In this document: piece by piece, positions 37,401-47,810 of the stretch | How the letters are laid out: every line of letters begins with the position of its first letter | How positions within the stretch are numbered: position 1 is the stretch's first letter | NCBI RefSeq assembly: GCF_034087045.1 | Contig: NZ_CP139247.1 | Location: 1,054,001-1,118,000 of the forward strand | DNA: 64,000 nt | Reading direction: 5' to 3' | From: Chitinophaga sancti | GTDB taxonomy: Bacteria; Bacteroidota; Bacteroidia; Chitinophagales; Chitinophagaceae | Position numbers and translations under genes: made by a program | The notes under the pieces: model-generated | What the model saw: only the letters and a program-made list of their open reading frames with translations | Told to the model about the DNA's origin: nothing | Database searches by the model: none

Positions 37401-38756
37401 TTAGTTCAACAGGGATTTAAGATTCCCGTTGGATTTGATAATGTCCAGTTCAGCCAGTTTATATTGCAACAATGCTTCGTTGTAATTATTCTGTGCTTCT
37501 GTGAGCGAAGTTTCTGAGTCCAGCAGGTCAGTCAGGCTGGCCAGTCCCAGGTTGTAGTTGTTCTGGGTGGAGGTATACACCTCACTGGCCAGTTCTACGT
37601 TTTCCTTTTGTGCATGGATGGTGCTCAGGTTGTTCTGGGCCTGCAGTTTGGCATTTTCAAACTGTGTGTTCAGTGCCAGTGCAGTTTCTTCTTTCTGCTT
37701 GCTCAGTTCTTTCAGTGTCACATTTGCCTGGCTTACTCTTGAGCGACGTGCAAAACCGTCGAAGATAGGCACCTTCAGTGTCAGGCTTACAGAAGCCATA
37801 TCGTACCAGCTGGAAGTAGAGCCCCCTGATTTGGATTTAAGAAAATCGAACTTATCGCTGATACCATTGTAAGAGTAGTTACCACCCAGCTGCAGGGTAG
37901 GGTAGAACTGCGCGATGTAAGCTTTCTTCTGATAGGTTTGCAGTTCTTCCTGCTTGCTCAGCAGTTTATATTCAATCCTGTTGTCCAGTGCCACGCCTCC
38001 GAAATCGGCTGCATTCGCTGTTTTGCTTTCGATCTCTTTGAAAGAGGTAGCCGGCAGTTCCAGCGGTGTGCTCATGGACATACCCATCTGCATTTTCAGC
38101 TGATTGGCCTGGATCAGGAATTGGTTTTGCGCATTGATGCGCTGTGTTTTATAGTTAGTAAGGTTTACACGCATTCTGTCCAGGTCTATTTTGCGGGCGA
38201 GGCCATTTTCAACCTGTGTGGCAGTAGTGTTTACCAGTTGTTGTAGTTTGTCAATATTTGCATCCAGTACAGTAGTTTTTTCACGGCTTACCAGTGCTGC
38301 ATAGTAAAGGCTGGTTACGTTGTAGATCACAGTCTCTTCACTCTGCGCGGTTTGCATACGGTAGTATTCTTCACCTGCTTTTGCGGCTTTGAGACCGGTA
38401 AATACAGACTGGTTATATACTTCCTGTGTTAAAGAGCCTGATGCTACAAGGTTGTGCGTCACACCTGCGGTAAGCAGTACGGTTTTGCCTGGTTCACCGA
38501 CAAATTCACCGGGAATAGGTAATACCTGTTTCTTGATATTGTTAGTATAACTTCCGTTGGCATTGACTTGCGGCAGTGCCTGACCTCTTACTTCACTGGT
38601 CTTGAACCTCCCCATATCTTCTTCAAGCCTGGTGCGGGCCAGGGCCTGATTGTTGGCGAGGGCATATTTCAGGCAGTCCTGTAAAGTCAATGCGGATTGC
38701 GCATAGGAAGCCCTGATCCCCGCCAGGAGGACAAGTGTAAACATGATCTTTTTCAT
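37401..38756 (-). CDS. TolC family outer-membrane factor
   Basis: A 451-residue outer-membrane efflux protein. A signal peptide (MKKIMFTLVLLAGIRASYA) is followed by two internally similar halves of long coiled helices, including LTLQDCLKYALANNQALART at the start and YNLGLASLTDLLDSETSLTE near residue 400, both typical of the OEP family. The trimer forms the outer-membrane exit duct. It is located in the operon between the TetR genes and the adaptor gene. Confidence 0.93.
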   Translation of the reverse strand: MKKIMFTLVLLAGIRASYAQSALTLQDCLKYALANNQALARTRLEEDMGRFKTSEVRGQALPQVNANGSYTNNIKKQVLPIPGEFVGEPGKTVLLTAGVTHNLVASGSLTQEVYNQSVFTGLKAAKAGEEYYRMQTAQSEETVIYNVTSLYYAALVSREKTTVLDANIDKLQQLVNTTATQVENGLARKIDLDRMRVNLTNYKTQRINAQNQFLIQANQLKMQMGMSMSTPLELPATSFKEIESKTANAADFGGVALDNRIEYKLLSKQEELQTYQKKAYIAQFYPTLQLGGNYSYNGISDKFDFLKSKSGGSTSSWYDMASVSLTLKVPIFDGFARRSRVSQANVTLKELSKQKEETALALNTQFENAKLQAQNNLSTIHAQKENVELASEVYTSTQNNYNLGLASLTDLLDSETSLTEAQNNYNEALLQYKLAELDIIKSNGNLKSLLN

Positions 38757-38799
38757 CCGTATGTTTCTTTGAATTACTTTTTAGTTGGCGGATTCGGTT

Positions 38800-39432
38800 T
38801 TAATGAGTGATGCCGGTTGTAGATTCTTCGTGTATAGGTAAATATTGTGCTGCCAGTTTTCTTCCTTCAAGAGTAGCTACACCCAGAATAAAATGTTTCG
38901 TTAGTTGTTCCATTACTTCATGCATGTCGAACTGCATGACAGGGTATTGTTCAGGATCGAATACGGTTTCAAGCTGTAGCTGCCTCATACGGCTGATGAT
39001 GTTCATATTCAGATCACTTCTGTACACCCCTTCTTCAATGCCACGCTGTAAATTCTCATTGATACCATGCAGTACACAATCCTTCTTAAATTCTTCGATT
39101 CGCTTCCAGATAGCCGGATGGTATTTCTGTATTTCGTACAGCATGACGGGGTTGATTGTTTTGCCCATCATCTCCATGTATTCCAGCTCTTTGATCAGCT
39201 CTTCAATGGCATTGGCGGAGTTTTGGCGAAAGTCCTGGAAATGCTCGATATGACTGTCAAGTACGAATTTCATGCCTTCCAGCACCAGGTCTTCCTTGTC
39301 TTCAAAATGCTCGTATACCGTCTTTTTAGAAACGCCGGTTTCTTTTGAAATGTCAAACATCGTTACGCTCTTGATGCCATACAAACGGAACATCCTCAGC
39401 GCTGTCTCCATTATCCTTTCTTTTACGCCCAT
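38800..39432 (-). CDS. TetR family regulator (operon gene 2)
   Basis: A 210-residue TetR-type repressor. The helix-turn-helix is GIKSVTMFDISKETGVSKKTVYEHFEDK (about 19-46, shown here only by its ends and spacing: T at 24, KKTVYEHF at 37-44). The ligand-binding domain has no assigned family. It starts 7 bases downstream of the first TetR gene and ends 43 bases before the outer-membrane factor, so it is co-transcribed with the pump. Two adjacent repressors suggest two input signals or a heteromeric regulator. Confidence 0.88.
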   Translation of the reverse strand: MGVKERIMETALRMFRLYGIKSVTMFDISKETGVSKKTVYEHFEDKEDLVLEGMKFVLDSHIEHFQDFRQNSANAIEELIKELEYMEMMGKTINPVMLYEIQKYHPAIWKRIEEFKKDCVLHGINENLQRGIEEGVYRSDLNMNIISRMRQLQLETVFDPEQYPVMQFDMHEVMEQLTKHFILGVATLEGRKLAAQYLPIHEESTTGITH

Positions 39433-39439
39433 GGTAACC

Positions 39440-40045
39440 TCATTGCTTTATGCCTTTAACAAAAATCTCGGTGAGTAACCGCTGTTTATCTATTACCTTT
39501 TCTACTTCTTCTGGTTCTATTTCCAATTTTGGATTGAAGCAATCCAATGCCGAAAAGCGCAATCCTTCTATAGCCTGACTATATAAGGTGGCCGTTTCGC
39601 TGATGTTTTTGATCTTAAAGTCGCCTGCTGCCACACCTTTTTCCATTACCCGGGTCATCATGGCCAGTTCTCTTTCCTTCATGATGGTCATAGCACGGAT
39701 GGTCTCTGCACTATTATCATTCAGGATCTTGAACATTTCCAGGCGGCAGTACCTGAGTACAAACTGTCGTTTTATTTCGAGGAGGTTCGTAAGTATGCTG
39801 GCCGCAGGCAGATCTTTATCTGCTTCTGCTTCCTGCTCTGCCATAAAGAACTCCCCGATCCTTTCGAGCACGGCAAAGTGCAGACTCTTTTTGTCGGAAA
39901 AATAATAATATAAGGAAGCCTTTGAACAATGCAGATCGTCCGCAATCTCATTCATGGTAGTCTTGGAAGCAGTGTAATTAGAGAATCTCTTTAACGCTGC
40001 ATCCACGATCTTATCCCGCATTTCGTCCTTGGTTTCTGCGATCAT
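39440..40045 (-). CDS. TetR family regulator (operon gene 1)
   Basis: A 201-residue TetR-type repressor, first gene of the efflux operon. The DNA-binding domain shows TTMNEIADDLHCSKASLYYY near residues 28-47 with YYYFSDKKSLH following. The C-terminal ligand domain is helical and not assigned. The start codon is separated by one base from a 28-base operator-like box, so autoregulation is likely. It differs clearly in sequence from the second TetR gene. Confidence 0.88.
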   Translation of the reverse strand: MIAETKDEMRDKIVDAALKRFSNYTASKTTMNEIADDLHCSKASLYYYFSDKKSLHFAVLERIGEFFMAEQEAEADKDLPAASILTNLLEIKRQFVLRYCRLEMFKILNDNSAETIRAMTIMKERELAMMTRVMEKGVAAGDFKIKNISETATLYSQAIEGLRFSALDCFNPKLEIEPEEVEKVIDKQRLLTEIFVKGIKQ

Positions 40046-40046
40046 T

Positions 40047-40074
40047 AACTTTTTGACTTTTTTAGTTTCGAAGT
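40047..40074 (-). promoter_or_regulatory. Operator-like box 1 of the efflux operon
   Basis: This AT-rich box, read on the minus strand, contains CGAAACTAAAAAAGTCAAAAAG and is an inverted copy of box 2 at 40133-40160 (differences are small insertions in the A runs). It abuts the TetR start codon, where a bound repressor would block expression. Confidence 0.6.
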
Positions 40075-40132
40075 CAAAAGTAGAAAAGTTTAATCAAATA
40101 GAGAAGAAAAGACGTCATTTAACAATTGATTA

Positions 40133-40160
40133 ACTTTTCGAACTAAAAAGTCAAAAAGTT
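40133..40160 (+). promoter_or_regulatory. Operator-like box 2 of the efflux operon
   Basis: The mate of box 1 in opposite orientation: CGAACTAAAAAGTCAAAAAG on the plus strand, 58 bases away. The region between the two boxes presumably holds the operon promoter. Confidence 0.6.
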
Positions 40161-40345
40161 AGAATGGGGTCAACATAAATGTATTTCAATAAGTTATAAG
40201 TATTATAATATGCAATTTATCGTATGGGAGTGTTTATCAGTAGAATTTCAGGTTTAGCCGACACATTTCGACTATACATCTCAAAAAATGAAATTTATGC
40301 GCTATAGGCATTCCTTTTGCCTTTACATCAGCAAATACAATCTAT

Positions 40346-40849
40346 ATGAAAAAGTTTATTTTCCTTTTTGTAGCAGTGATCGGATTCACTGTAGCGAGTA
40401 AAGCCCAGGTAAATGTTTCTGTCAATATTGGCGCACAGCCAGCATGGGGTCCTACCGGGTATGACCACGTAGATTATTATTATCTGCCAGATATTGATTG
40501 CTATTATGACGTACCAAACAAGGTATATGTATATCCAAATGGTAATAGCTGGGTAAGAGCGAAACAATTGCCTGCCAAGTACCGTAACGTTGACCTGTAC
40601 AACGCGCACAAGGTGGTGATCAATGGTGATAAAAGACCTTACCAGAATGCTGCCAAATACCGTCAGGAATATGGTGGATACAAGGGTAAACATGATCAGA
40701 GTCCTATTCGTGACAGCAAGGAAGAAAAATATTTCGAAAGCAAGGGTCATCCTCAGCACTCACAGTGGCAGAAGGATCATAAGAACAACGGTAAGAAAGG
40801 TAACAATCGTAACAACAGAGACGATCGTCAGGGTCCTGACCGTCACTAA
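40346..40849 (+). CDS. Secreted basic protein, function unknown
   Basis: A 167-residue protein with a signal peptide (MKKFIFLFVAVIGFTVASKA, cut before Q). The mature N-terminal part is tyrosine-rich (GYDHVDYYYLPDIDCYYDV), with a single Cys. The last ~60 residues are rich in Lys, Asn, Asp and Arg (NNGKKGNNRNNRDD) and probably disordered. Similar small secreted proteins are common in Bacteroidota but have no known role. Followed by a terminator. Confidence 0.8.
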   Translation: MKKFIFLFVAVIGFTVASKAQVNVSVNIGAQPAWGPTGYDHVDYYYLPDIDCYYDVPNKVYVYPNGNSWVRAKQLPAKYRNVDLYNAHKVVINGDKRPYQNAAKYRQEYGGYKGKHDQSPIRDSKEEKYFESKGHPQHSQWQKDHKNNGKKGNNRNNRDDRQGPDRH

Positions 40850-40880
40850 TCATTCGAAGGAAGGCCTTTTATCCCCCCTC

Positions 40881-40919
40881 AAAAAAATAGCTTCCGCCAG
40901 TGGTGGAAGCTATTTTTTT
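40881..40919. terminator. Terminator
   Basis: AAAAAAATAGCTTCC pairs with GGAAGCTATTTTTTT around a small inner stem (CCA/TGG). It serves the secreted-protein gene and, by symmetry, the opposite strand. Confidence 0.85.
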
Positions 40920-40930
40920 ATAAAAAGAAA

Positions 40931-40957
40931 AGCCGTCCCACTGGGTGCAGGACGGCC
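40931..40957 (-). terminator. Hairpin downstream of the aminotransferase
   Basis: GCCGTCC (40932-40938) with GGACGGC (40950-40956), followed on the minus strand by TTTTCTTTTT. Confidence 0.7.
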
Positions 40958-41000
40958 TTCTGGATTGTAATGCTTGCCATTCAAAATATCTTCTGACAGC

Positions 41001-42260
41001 TTAGCTCAGTTTTTCGAGCGCCGCTTTCAGGGTAGCCAGCATAGCTGGGATTTCTTCTTTTACGCAGGTACCTACGCTCAGGCGATACCATGGAGATTGC
41101 TTGCTTGCACCGAATGCATAGAAAGGAACCAACCCCAGTTTCGCTTCGTTCAGCAGGTAAGAAGTTACCGCTGCCTGGTCTTCCAGTACGGTACCATCAG
41201 CAGTTTTCTTGCCTTTCAGATCGATTTTCAGGGTCAGGTAAATAGCAGCCTGAGGAGCAATTGCTTCTACAGAGTGACCTGCTTTTTTCAGTGCATCGAA
41301 ACCTTCATAGATCTTTTCGAGTCTTTCTTCAACTTCAGCTTTGAAGCTTTTCAGGTAAGTATTTACCTCTCCTTTACGACGCAGGTAGCGGGCAGCAGCA
41401 TGTTGTTCTGCCATAGGGCTCCATGCACCTACGTGAGACAGGATGGCTTTCATCTTGCCTATTACATGTGCAGGGCCCAGCGCCCAACCGACTCTAACAC
41501 CGGTAGCGGCAAAAGCCTTACTCATACCATCGATGAAGATAGTGTAATCTCTCAGTTCAGGACGCAGACCAACAGGGGTGTGGTGGTGAGTCTGACCGAA
41601 AGTGAGCACCCAGTACATCTGATCGAACAGTATATACAATGGTTTCTCGTCAGCGCCGCGGCTCTTGTTTTCAGCAATTACCAGGTCGCAGATCTCTTCC
41701 AGCTGTTGCTTGCCAAAAGCGGTACCGGTTGGGTTCTGCGGAGAGCAGAGCGCCAGCAGGGTAGCACCTTTCAGCAACGGTTTCAGTTCAGCTGCAGTCG
41801 GCATGAAGTCGTTTTCTGGTTTAGTTTCCAGTACTACGTGTTCAGCCTCCAGGAAGTGGGTATAATGGTTGTTGTTCCAGGATGGAGTAGCATAAACTAC
41901 CTTCTCACCCCGGTCCAGGATTGTTCTGAAAGTGGCATAAATGATAGGACGACCTCCACATGAAATCACGATCTCTTTGGTAGGATCGTAGGTCAGCTGC
42001 TCATGTTCGGCAATGAACTCGCTTACTGCCTTTCTCAGTTCCAGGATACCATCTGCCGGTGGGTAGTTGGTTAATCCTTCCTTGTAGGCAGTAATAATCT
42101 CTTGCTCAAACTCAGCCGGAATGGGGAATACTTTGGGGTCAAAATCCCCAATCGTAAAATTGTAGATTTTCTCACCCTTGGCCTGCTTCTCCTTTATCTC
42201 ACCGGCCAGCTTAATAATTTCAGACCCGATCAACGTTTCGGCTAAATGAGACAGTTTCAT
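41001..42260 (-). CDS. Class I/II pyridoxal-phosphate aminotransferase
   Basis: A 419-residue fold-type I aminotransferase, similar to aspartate and aromatic aminotransferases. ISCGGRPIIYATF near 108, SPQNPTGTAFGKQQ near 190 with the conserved NPTG, and DGMSKAFAATGVRVGW near 247-262 with the Schiff-base lysine (SKAF) are visible. Arg near 388 (WYRLSVGT) should bind the substrate carboxylate. The real substrate (aspartate or another amino acid) cannot be settled by sequence alone. Monocistronic. Confidence 0.9.
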   Translation of the reverse strand: MKLSHLAETLIGSEIIKLAGEIKEKQAKGEKIYNFTIGDFDPKVFPIPAEFEQEIITAYKEGLTNYPPADGILELRKAVSEFIAEHEQLTYDPTKEIVISCGGRPIIYATFRTILDRGEKVVYATPSWNNNHYTHFLEAEHVVLETKPENDFMPTAAELKPLLKGATLLALCSPQNPTGTAFGKQQLEEICDLVIAENKSRGADEKPLYILFDQMYWVLTFGQTHHHTPVGLRPELRDYTIFIDGMSKAFAATGVRVGWALGPAHVIGKMKAILSHVGAWSPMAEQHAAARYLRRKGEVNTYLKSFKAEVEERLEKIYEGFDALKKAGHSVEAIAPQAAIYLTLKIDLKGKKTADGTVLEDQAAVTSYLLNEAKLGLVPFYAFGASKQSPWYRLSVGTCVKEEIPAMLATLKAALEKLS

Positions 42261-42426
42261 AACCCAAAAGATTTTTTAGTGTTTAATAGATTTTTTGCGC
42301 CCGCAAAGCTAACGGATATGCAACTCATTTAAAACAAATGGTTGATTTTTTTACAACATTCCAAATTTGAACGGTTATTTTTAATTTAATTCAATAAATC
42401 TGCCATTTTATGGCATTTTATCTAAC

Positions 42427-42441
42427 ATAACATTTTGTTAT
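42427..42441. promoter_or_regulatory. 15-bp palindrome upstream of dnaN
   Basis: ATAACA, TTT, TGTTAT: a perfect short inverted repeat in an AT-rich part of the 390-base gap between the aminotransferase and dnaN. Possible protein-binding site. Confidence 0.35.
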
Positions 42442-42483
42442 AATGTAGCCTGGTTTATAGGAGAGTACACATTGACATAGGTC

Positions 42484-42518
42484 TTTTCCACATACCCATG
42501 CAGGTTTCATGTGGAAAA
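42484..42518. promoter_or_regulatory. Inverted pair of DnaA-box-like sites
   Basis: TTTTCCACAT (42484-42493) and its exact complement ATGTGGAAAA (42509-42518), 15 bases apart. TTTTCCACA differs from the DnaA consensus TTATCCACA at one base. The pair lies 130 bases upstream of dnaN. Either DnaA control of dnaN or part of an origin is possible; dnaA itself is not in the window. Confidence 0.5.
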
Positions 42519-42569
42519 AAGCTATAGAATGCCTGATTCTAACGCTGTTCGTAGATTGACAATTCTTTC

Positions 42570-42577
42570 TATCTTTG
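42570..42577 (+). promoter_or_regulatory. -7 element of dnaN
   Basis: TATCTTTG, a perfect TAnnTTTG match, about 75 bases upstream of the dnaN start. The -33 region is weak (TTCG). Confidence 0.5.
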
Positions 42578-42650
42578 TTTGCTCAGGTTGTATAACCTCA
42601 CCGCCTTTACAGCGGGAATTCCTTAGTAAGTATAATAACAACATATCAAC

Positions 42651-43769
42651 ATGAAGTTTATCGTTTCTTCCTCTACTTTGTTAAAACAATTACAGCAGAT
42701 CAGCGGGGTTATCAACTCCAACACGGTATTGCCTATATTGGAAGATTTCCTATTCATCATTGACAGGAACGAACTAACAGTAGTGGCTACAGACCTGGAG
42801 ACTGTTATGAAAGTGAAGCTGGAGGTAGAAGCCAAGGAAGCCGGCCGCATCTGTATTCCGGCCAAAATCCTGATGGACTCCCTGAAAAATCTGCCTGATC
42901 AGCCACTTACTTTCAACATCGACCTGAATTCCTACGCGGTTGAAATCACATCGGACAACGGTAAGTACAAGGTGATGGGTGAAAACCCGGAAAATTTCCC
43001 GAAAGAACCGGCAGCAGATGATACCACTTCCTTTACATTGACCTCTACCGCACTGGTAACAGCCATCAACAAGACCCTGTTTGCCGTAAGTAACGATGAC
43101 CTGCGCCCGGCTATGACAGGCGTGTTCTTCGAACTGACACCAACCAGCCTGACTTTTGTAGCAACCGATGCGCACCGCCTGGTGAAATATGTAAGAACTG
43201 GTGTGGAATGCCCTAAAGCAGAGACTTTCATCGTGCCTAAGAAGCCTTTGAACCTGCTGAAATCAGCCCTGCCTGACAATGATAGCGAAATCAAGATTGC
43301 TTATAGCCAGAATCACTTCTTTGTAACACACGATGGTGCTCAGATGATCTGTCGTCTGATCGATGCCCGTTTCCCTGATTACAAGGTGGTAATTCCAAAG
43401 GATAATCCTTATCGCCTTACCCTGGTAAAGAGCGATTTCCAGAACGCCCTGAAACGTGTAAGTGTTTTTGCAAACAAGAGCACCAACCAGGTTGCCCTGA
43501 GCATTACTGGTAGCGAACTGCAACTCTCTGCACAGGATGTGGATTTCTCTTTCGAAGGTAATGAGCGTATGAACTGCTCCTACACCGGCGATGATATGCA
43601 GATTGCATTCAATGCGAAATTCCTCATTGAAATGCTGAATGCTGCAGAAGGTGATGAAATTACAATCGAGCTGTCTACACCCACCAAAGCAGGTATCCTG
43701 AAACCTTCTGAAAAAGAAGAGAATGAGGATCTGCTGATGCTGGTAATGCCGCTGATGCTGAATAACTAA
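42651..43769 (+). CDS. dnaN: DNA polymerase III beta subunit (sliding clamp)
   Basis: A 372-residue clamp protein of normal length. The start MKFIVSSSTLLKQLQQISGV is typical, and three successive domains of about 120 residues each are visible; the C-terminal end (LLMLVMPLMLNN) contains the usual M[PV]M[RL] motif near the hydrophobic cleft that binds polymerases. Two clamps form a ring around DNA and give replication its processivity. It is alone in its transcription unit, without dnaA or recF next to it, which is common in Bacteroidota. Two strong hairpins follow. Confidence 0.97.
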   Translation: MKFIVSSSTLLKQLQQISGVINSNTVLPILEDFLFIIDRNELTVVATDLETVMKVKLEVEAKEAGRICIPAKILMDSLKNLPDQPLTFNIDLNSYAVEITSDNGKYKVMGENPENFPKEPAADDTTSFTLTSTALVTAINKTLFAVSNDDLRPAMTGVFFELTPTSLTFVATDAHRLVKYVRTGVECPKAETFIVPKKPLNLLKSALPDNDSEIKIAYSQNHFFVTHDGAQMICRLIDARFPDYKVVIPKDNPYRLTLVKSDFQNALKRVSVFANKSTNQVALSITGSELQLSAQDVDFSFEGNERMNCSYTGDDMQIAFNAKFLIEMLNAAEGDEITIELSTPTKAGILKPSEKEENEDLLMLVMPLMLNN

Positions 43770-43790
43770 TTCTTCATTACATTTCTTCGT

Positions 43791-43826
43791 CTTTTTGGGT
43801 GCGGCATGCACGCCGCACCCAAAAAG
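43791..43826. terminator. dnaN terminator, first hairpin
   Basis: CTTTTTGGGTGCGGC (43791-43805) pairs perfectly with GCCGCACCCAAAAAG (43812-43826), six-base loop. Confidence 0.85.
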
Positions 43827-43834
43827 ACACCCAC

Positions 43835-43873
43835 AAAAAAGTCACTCCCGCCTTCGGCAGGAGTGACTTTTTT
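43835..43873 (+). terminator. dnaN terminator, second hairpin
   Basis: AAAAAAGTCACTCC with GGAGTGACTTTTTT around an inner stem GCC-TTCG-GGC (UUCG tetraloop), nine bases after the first hairpin. Confidence 0.9.
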
Positions 43874-44020
43874 GCTTGATGAATATTTTCTTTTAATACA
43901 TAACCCAATCACCCACATAAGTCTGCCTAATTTATTGGCCCACAGCCACTTTCAGCCTTTTTATTCCCCAAATTTTCCGTAATTTAATACATCCATTGTC
44001 CCATAAATAAATTCCCGTGT

Positions 44021-44827
44021 ATGGAATCGTTCTTCAATAACATTCCTTCTTACTACCGCACCGCAATACTCGTTGGTGGCCTGGTCCTTCTTTGGGTTTT
44101 TGAAGGCGCCTTTCCCAGACTTTATTTCAAATCAAACCGCTACCGCCACGCCGGCACAAACCTCTTCTTCACCCTTACCACCGCCGTCGTAAACTTTGCC
44201 CTCGCCTTCCTCATCGTAAAAGCATGTACATTTACCACCAACAACCATTTTGGCCTTCTTTACCTTGTACCGTTACCTAACTGGCTCCATGCCATTCTCG
44301 CCATCCTTATGATGGACCTGATCGGAGCCTACCTCGTTCACCTGATCCAGCACAAAATAGCCTGGATGTGGCACTTCCATAAGATCCACCACATCGACAC
44401 CGCTGTAGATGCCACCACCGCCCTCCGGCACCACCCCATAGAAAGCATCTTCCGCGTCATCGCTCTCTTTGTCGCTGTCATCACCATGGGTATCCCCATC
44501 TGGATGGTATTCCTGTACCAAACCATCTCTGCATTCATGTCCCAGTTCAACCATGCTAATATCCACCTCCCTAAATGGCTGGATAATGCCCTGAGCTGGA
44601 TCATCGTATCGCCAGACATGCATAAGGTACACCACAGCCATTTACAACCGGAAACGGACACTAATTACGCTAATATTTTTTCAATTTGGGACCGCCTCTT
44701 TGGCACGTTTAAGAAGGTAAATGATACCACTTCTCTGAAGTATGGACTGGATGAATACCAGGACGAAAGGTATCAGCAGATAGGGGCACTACTAAAAGCA
44801 CCATTCGACAAACCTTTAAATCAATAA
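44021..44827 (+). CDS. Sterol desaturase/fatty acid hydroxylase family protein
   Basis: A 268-residue polytopic membrane protein with the di-iron histidine motifs of the family: HLIQH near 107, HFHKIHH near 118-124, and HKVHH near 204-208, plus HH in ALRHHPIE near 137. Four to five membrane segments. The family inserts oxygen or double bonds into lipids such as sterols, carotenoids or sphingoid bases; the substrate here is not clear. It is probably co-transcribed with the small membrane protein gene four bases downstream. Confidence 0.9.
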   Translation: MESFFNNIPSYYRTAILVGGLVLLWVFEGAFPRLYFKSNRYRHAGTNLFFTLTTAVVNFALAFLIVKACTFTTNNHFGLLYLVPLPNWLHAILAILMMDLIGAYLVHLIQHKIAWMWHFHKIHHIDTAVDATTALRHHPIESIFRVIALFVAVITMGIPIWMVFLYQTISAFMSQFNHANIHLPKWLDNALSWIIVSPDMHKVHHSHLQPETDTNYANIFSIWDRLFGTFKKVNDTTSLKYGLDEYQDERYQQIGALLKAPFDKPLNQ

Positions 44828-44831
44828 ATAT

Positions 44832-45092
44832 ATGCAACAGCACACCACTTCGTCCACGTCCACTAAAGTTGCCTGCTACATTTCCCTGTTCGCAGGCGTA
44901 TCTTCCGCTGTGTATGCATTCGTGGCAAGAAACCCAGAAACAGGTCTTGTCTTTGCTATTGCAGCCATCATCATGGGTGGACTCTCAGATATAAAAGCCC
45001 GTAAGAATATTGATGATATGCAGGTCGCTACCGCCGGTATATTCATGGCCGTTGTTGCCCTCGCAGTTACCTTATGGCAAATGTATAGCTGA
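44832..45092 (+). CDS. Small two-helix membrane protein
   Basis: An 86-residue protein with three hydrophobic stretches (about 13-31, 36-49 and 64-82) and a Ser/Thr-rich N-terminus. No family recognised. It starts four bases after the hydroxylase gene, so it is likely to be translated from the same mRNA and could assist it. Confidence 0.7.
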   Translation: MQQHTTSSTSTKVACYISLFAGVSSAVYAFVARNPETGLVFAIAAIIMGGLSDIKARKNIDDMQVATAGIFMAVVALAVTLWQMYS

Positions 45093-45118
45093 TTCACTCC
45101 GGAGGGAGAGGAGTGAAC

Positions 45119-45634
45119 TTACTTACGTGACTTCACTTTTTTCCCTCCTGTTTCTTTCCTGTATTTTTCCAGGTATCCCTCTGCGGCCTTCACAGGAAAC
45201 AAGACCAGTGAAGTATCCGTAAGGTCTCTGATTATTACAGTATCTATGGTTCTTGTACTATCCGATGATTTCACCCCTTCTGCATGATTCCACAGTAATA
45301 ATGTATCATGTTGTAACGCCCATTTTTCATACACCAGCGAGTACATATTGATCGCAATCGCTTTCCTGTTTTTCTTCAATTCCATACCCTGCCACTCATT
45401 GTCCTTCCCCGTTACAGGCTGCAACCACTTCCCAATCAGTTTTGCCGTGTCGATTACTATGGTATCTGCTACTACGGTAACAGTTGAGTCTTCTACAATA
45501 GAAGGCACTGTATCCATTGCAGGCGCATATACCGGGGTATCCATAACAGCCTCCTCTTTCCCAGGCTTACGCGAGTGATGACAGGCAAATGAAAAGATGG
45601 TGATAAAACTCACCAGCAGCATGCTATTTTTCAT
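45119..45634 (-). CDS. Lipocalin-like lipoprotein
   Basis: A 171-residue lipoprotein with signal MKNSMLLVSFITIFSFAC. A threonine/valine-rich linker (about 30-65) precedes the folded part, which starts with LIGKWLQPVTGKDNEWQGM, the GxW pattern of Bacteroidota lipocalin-like lipoproteins, and ends in a basic tail (KKVKSRK). Ligand unknown. It converges with the small membrane protein gene. Confidence 0.72.
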   Translation of the reverse strand: MKNSMLLVSFITIFSFACHHSRKPGKEEAVMDTPVYAPAMDTVPSIVEDSTVTVVADTIVIDTAKLIGKWLQPVTGKDNEWQGMELKKNRKAIAINMYSLVYEKWALQHDTLLLWNHAEGVKSSDSTRTIDTVIIRDLTDTSLVLFPVKAAEGYLEKYRKETGGKKVKSRK

Positions 45635-45674
45635 ACGCTCAAAGATATGGACTTTTTCCCCTACCTTTATGCTT

Positions 45675-45768
45675 CACTTTAGGGGTGTTTTCCAGGCCAC
45701 CATACCCGGAAAGCTGAGATGAGACCCTCAGTACCTGACGCAGCTCATACTGCCGTAGGGAAAAGTAC
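45675..45768 (+). ncRNA. TPP riboswitch (THI element)
   Basis: The conserved parts of the thiamin pyrophosphate riboswitch appear in order on the plus strand: AGGGGTG (45681-45687), GCTGAGAT (45713-45720), ACCC (45724-45727), ACCTGA (45733-45738) and CGTAGGGAA (45754-45762), with ACTTT/AAAGT as the closing P1 stem. A short hairpin TACAGC...GCTGTA (45773-45791) follows as possible expression platform. It precedes thiS by about 100 bases and should lower expression of the operon when TPP is abundant. Confidence 0.93.
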
Positions 45769-45864
45769 TTGATACAGCTTCTTTTGCTGTAGATATAAGT
45801 AACCTGAATCCTCACATCTTCTACCATCCTTAAAGTTTATTGTTTCACCTTAATTCATGCATTC

Positions 45865-46068
45865 ATGGAAGTGACTGTAAACAATAAACTTTATGCGGTG
45901 CAGCAGGGAACAACCATCGCTGCCCTCTTACAGTTTATTCAACTACCATCCGACAAAGGACTGGCCGTGGCTATCAACAGGGAGGTAATACCTAAACCCG
46001 CATGGCCGCAACACATCTTGCAAACCGCAGATAGTATTACTATCATCCGCGCTACACAGGGAGGTTAA
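45865..46068 (+). CDS. thiS: Sulfur carrier protein ThiS
   Basis: A 67-residue ubiquitin-like protein ending in ...ATQGG, the diglycine tail that is converted to a thiocarboxylate to donate sulfur for the thiazole ring. The ubiquitin-like start MEVTVNNKLYAVQQGTTIAA is typical. First gene of the riboswitch-controlled thiamin operon. The adenylating enzyme ThiF that would charge it is not seen in this window. Confidence 0.92.
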   Translation: MEVTVNNKLYAVQQGTTIAALLQFIQLPSDKGLAVAINREVIPKPAWPQHILQTADSITIIRATQGG

Positions 46069-46081
46069 TTTTTTCATTTAA

Positions 46082-47752
<1,671 letters not shown>

Positions 47753-47810
47753 TCTGACTGTTATACAATTGCGGTACAGTTTTGGAACCATTTAATCAAA
47801 CTCCAATACT

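Noticed and set aside
45639..45827. 62-codon minus-strand open frame just upstream of the lipoprotein gene
   Set aside because: It is the reverse strand of the TPP riboswitch; the conserved riboswitch blocks explain the sequence.
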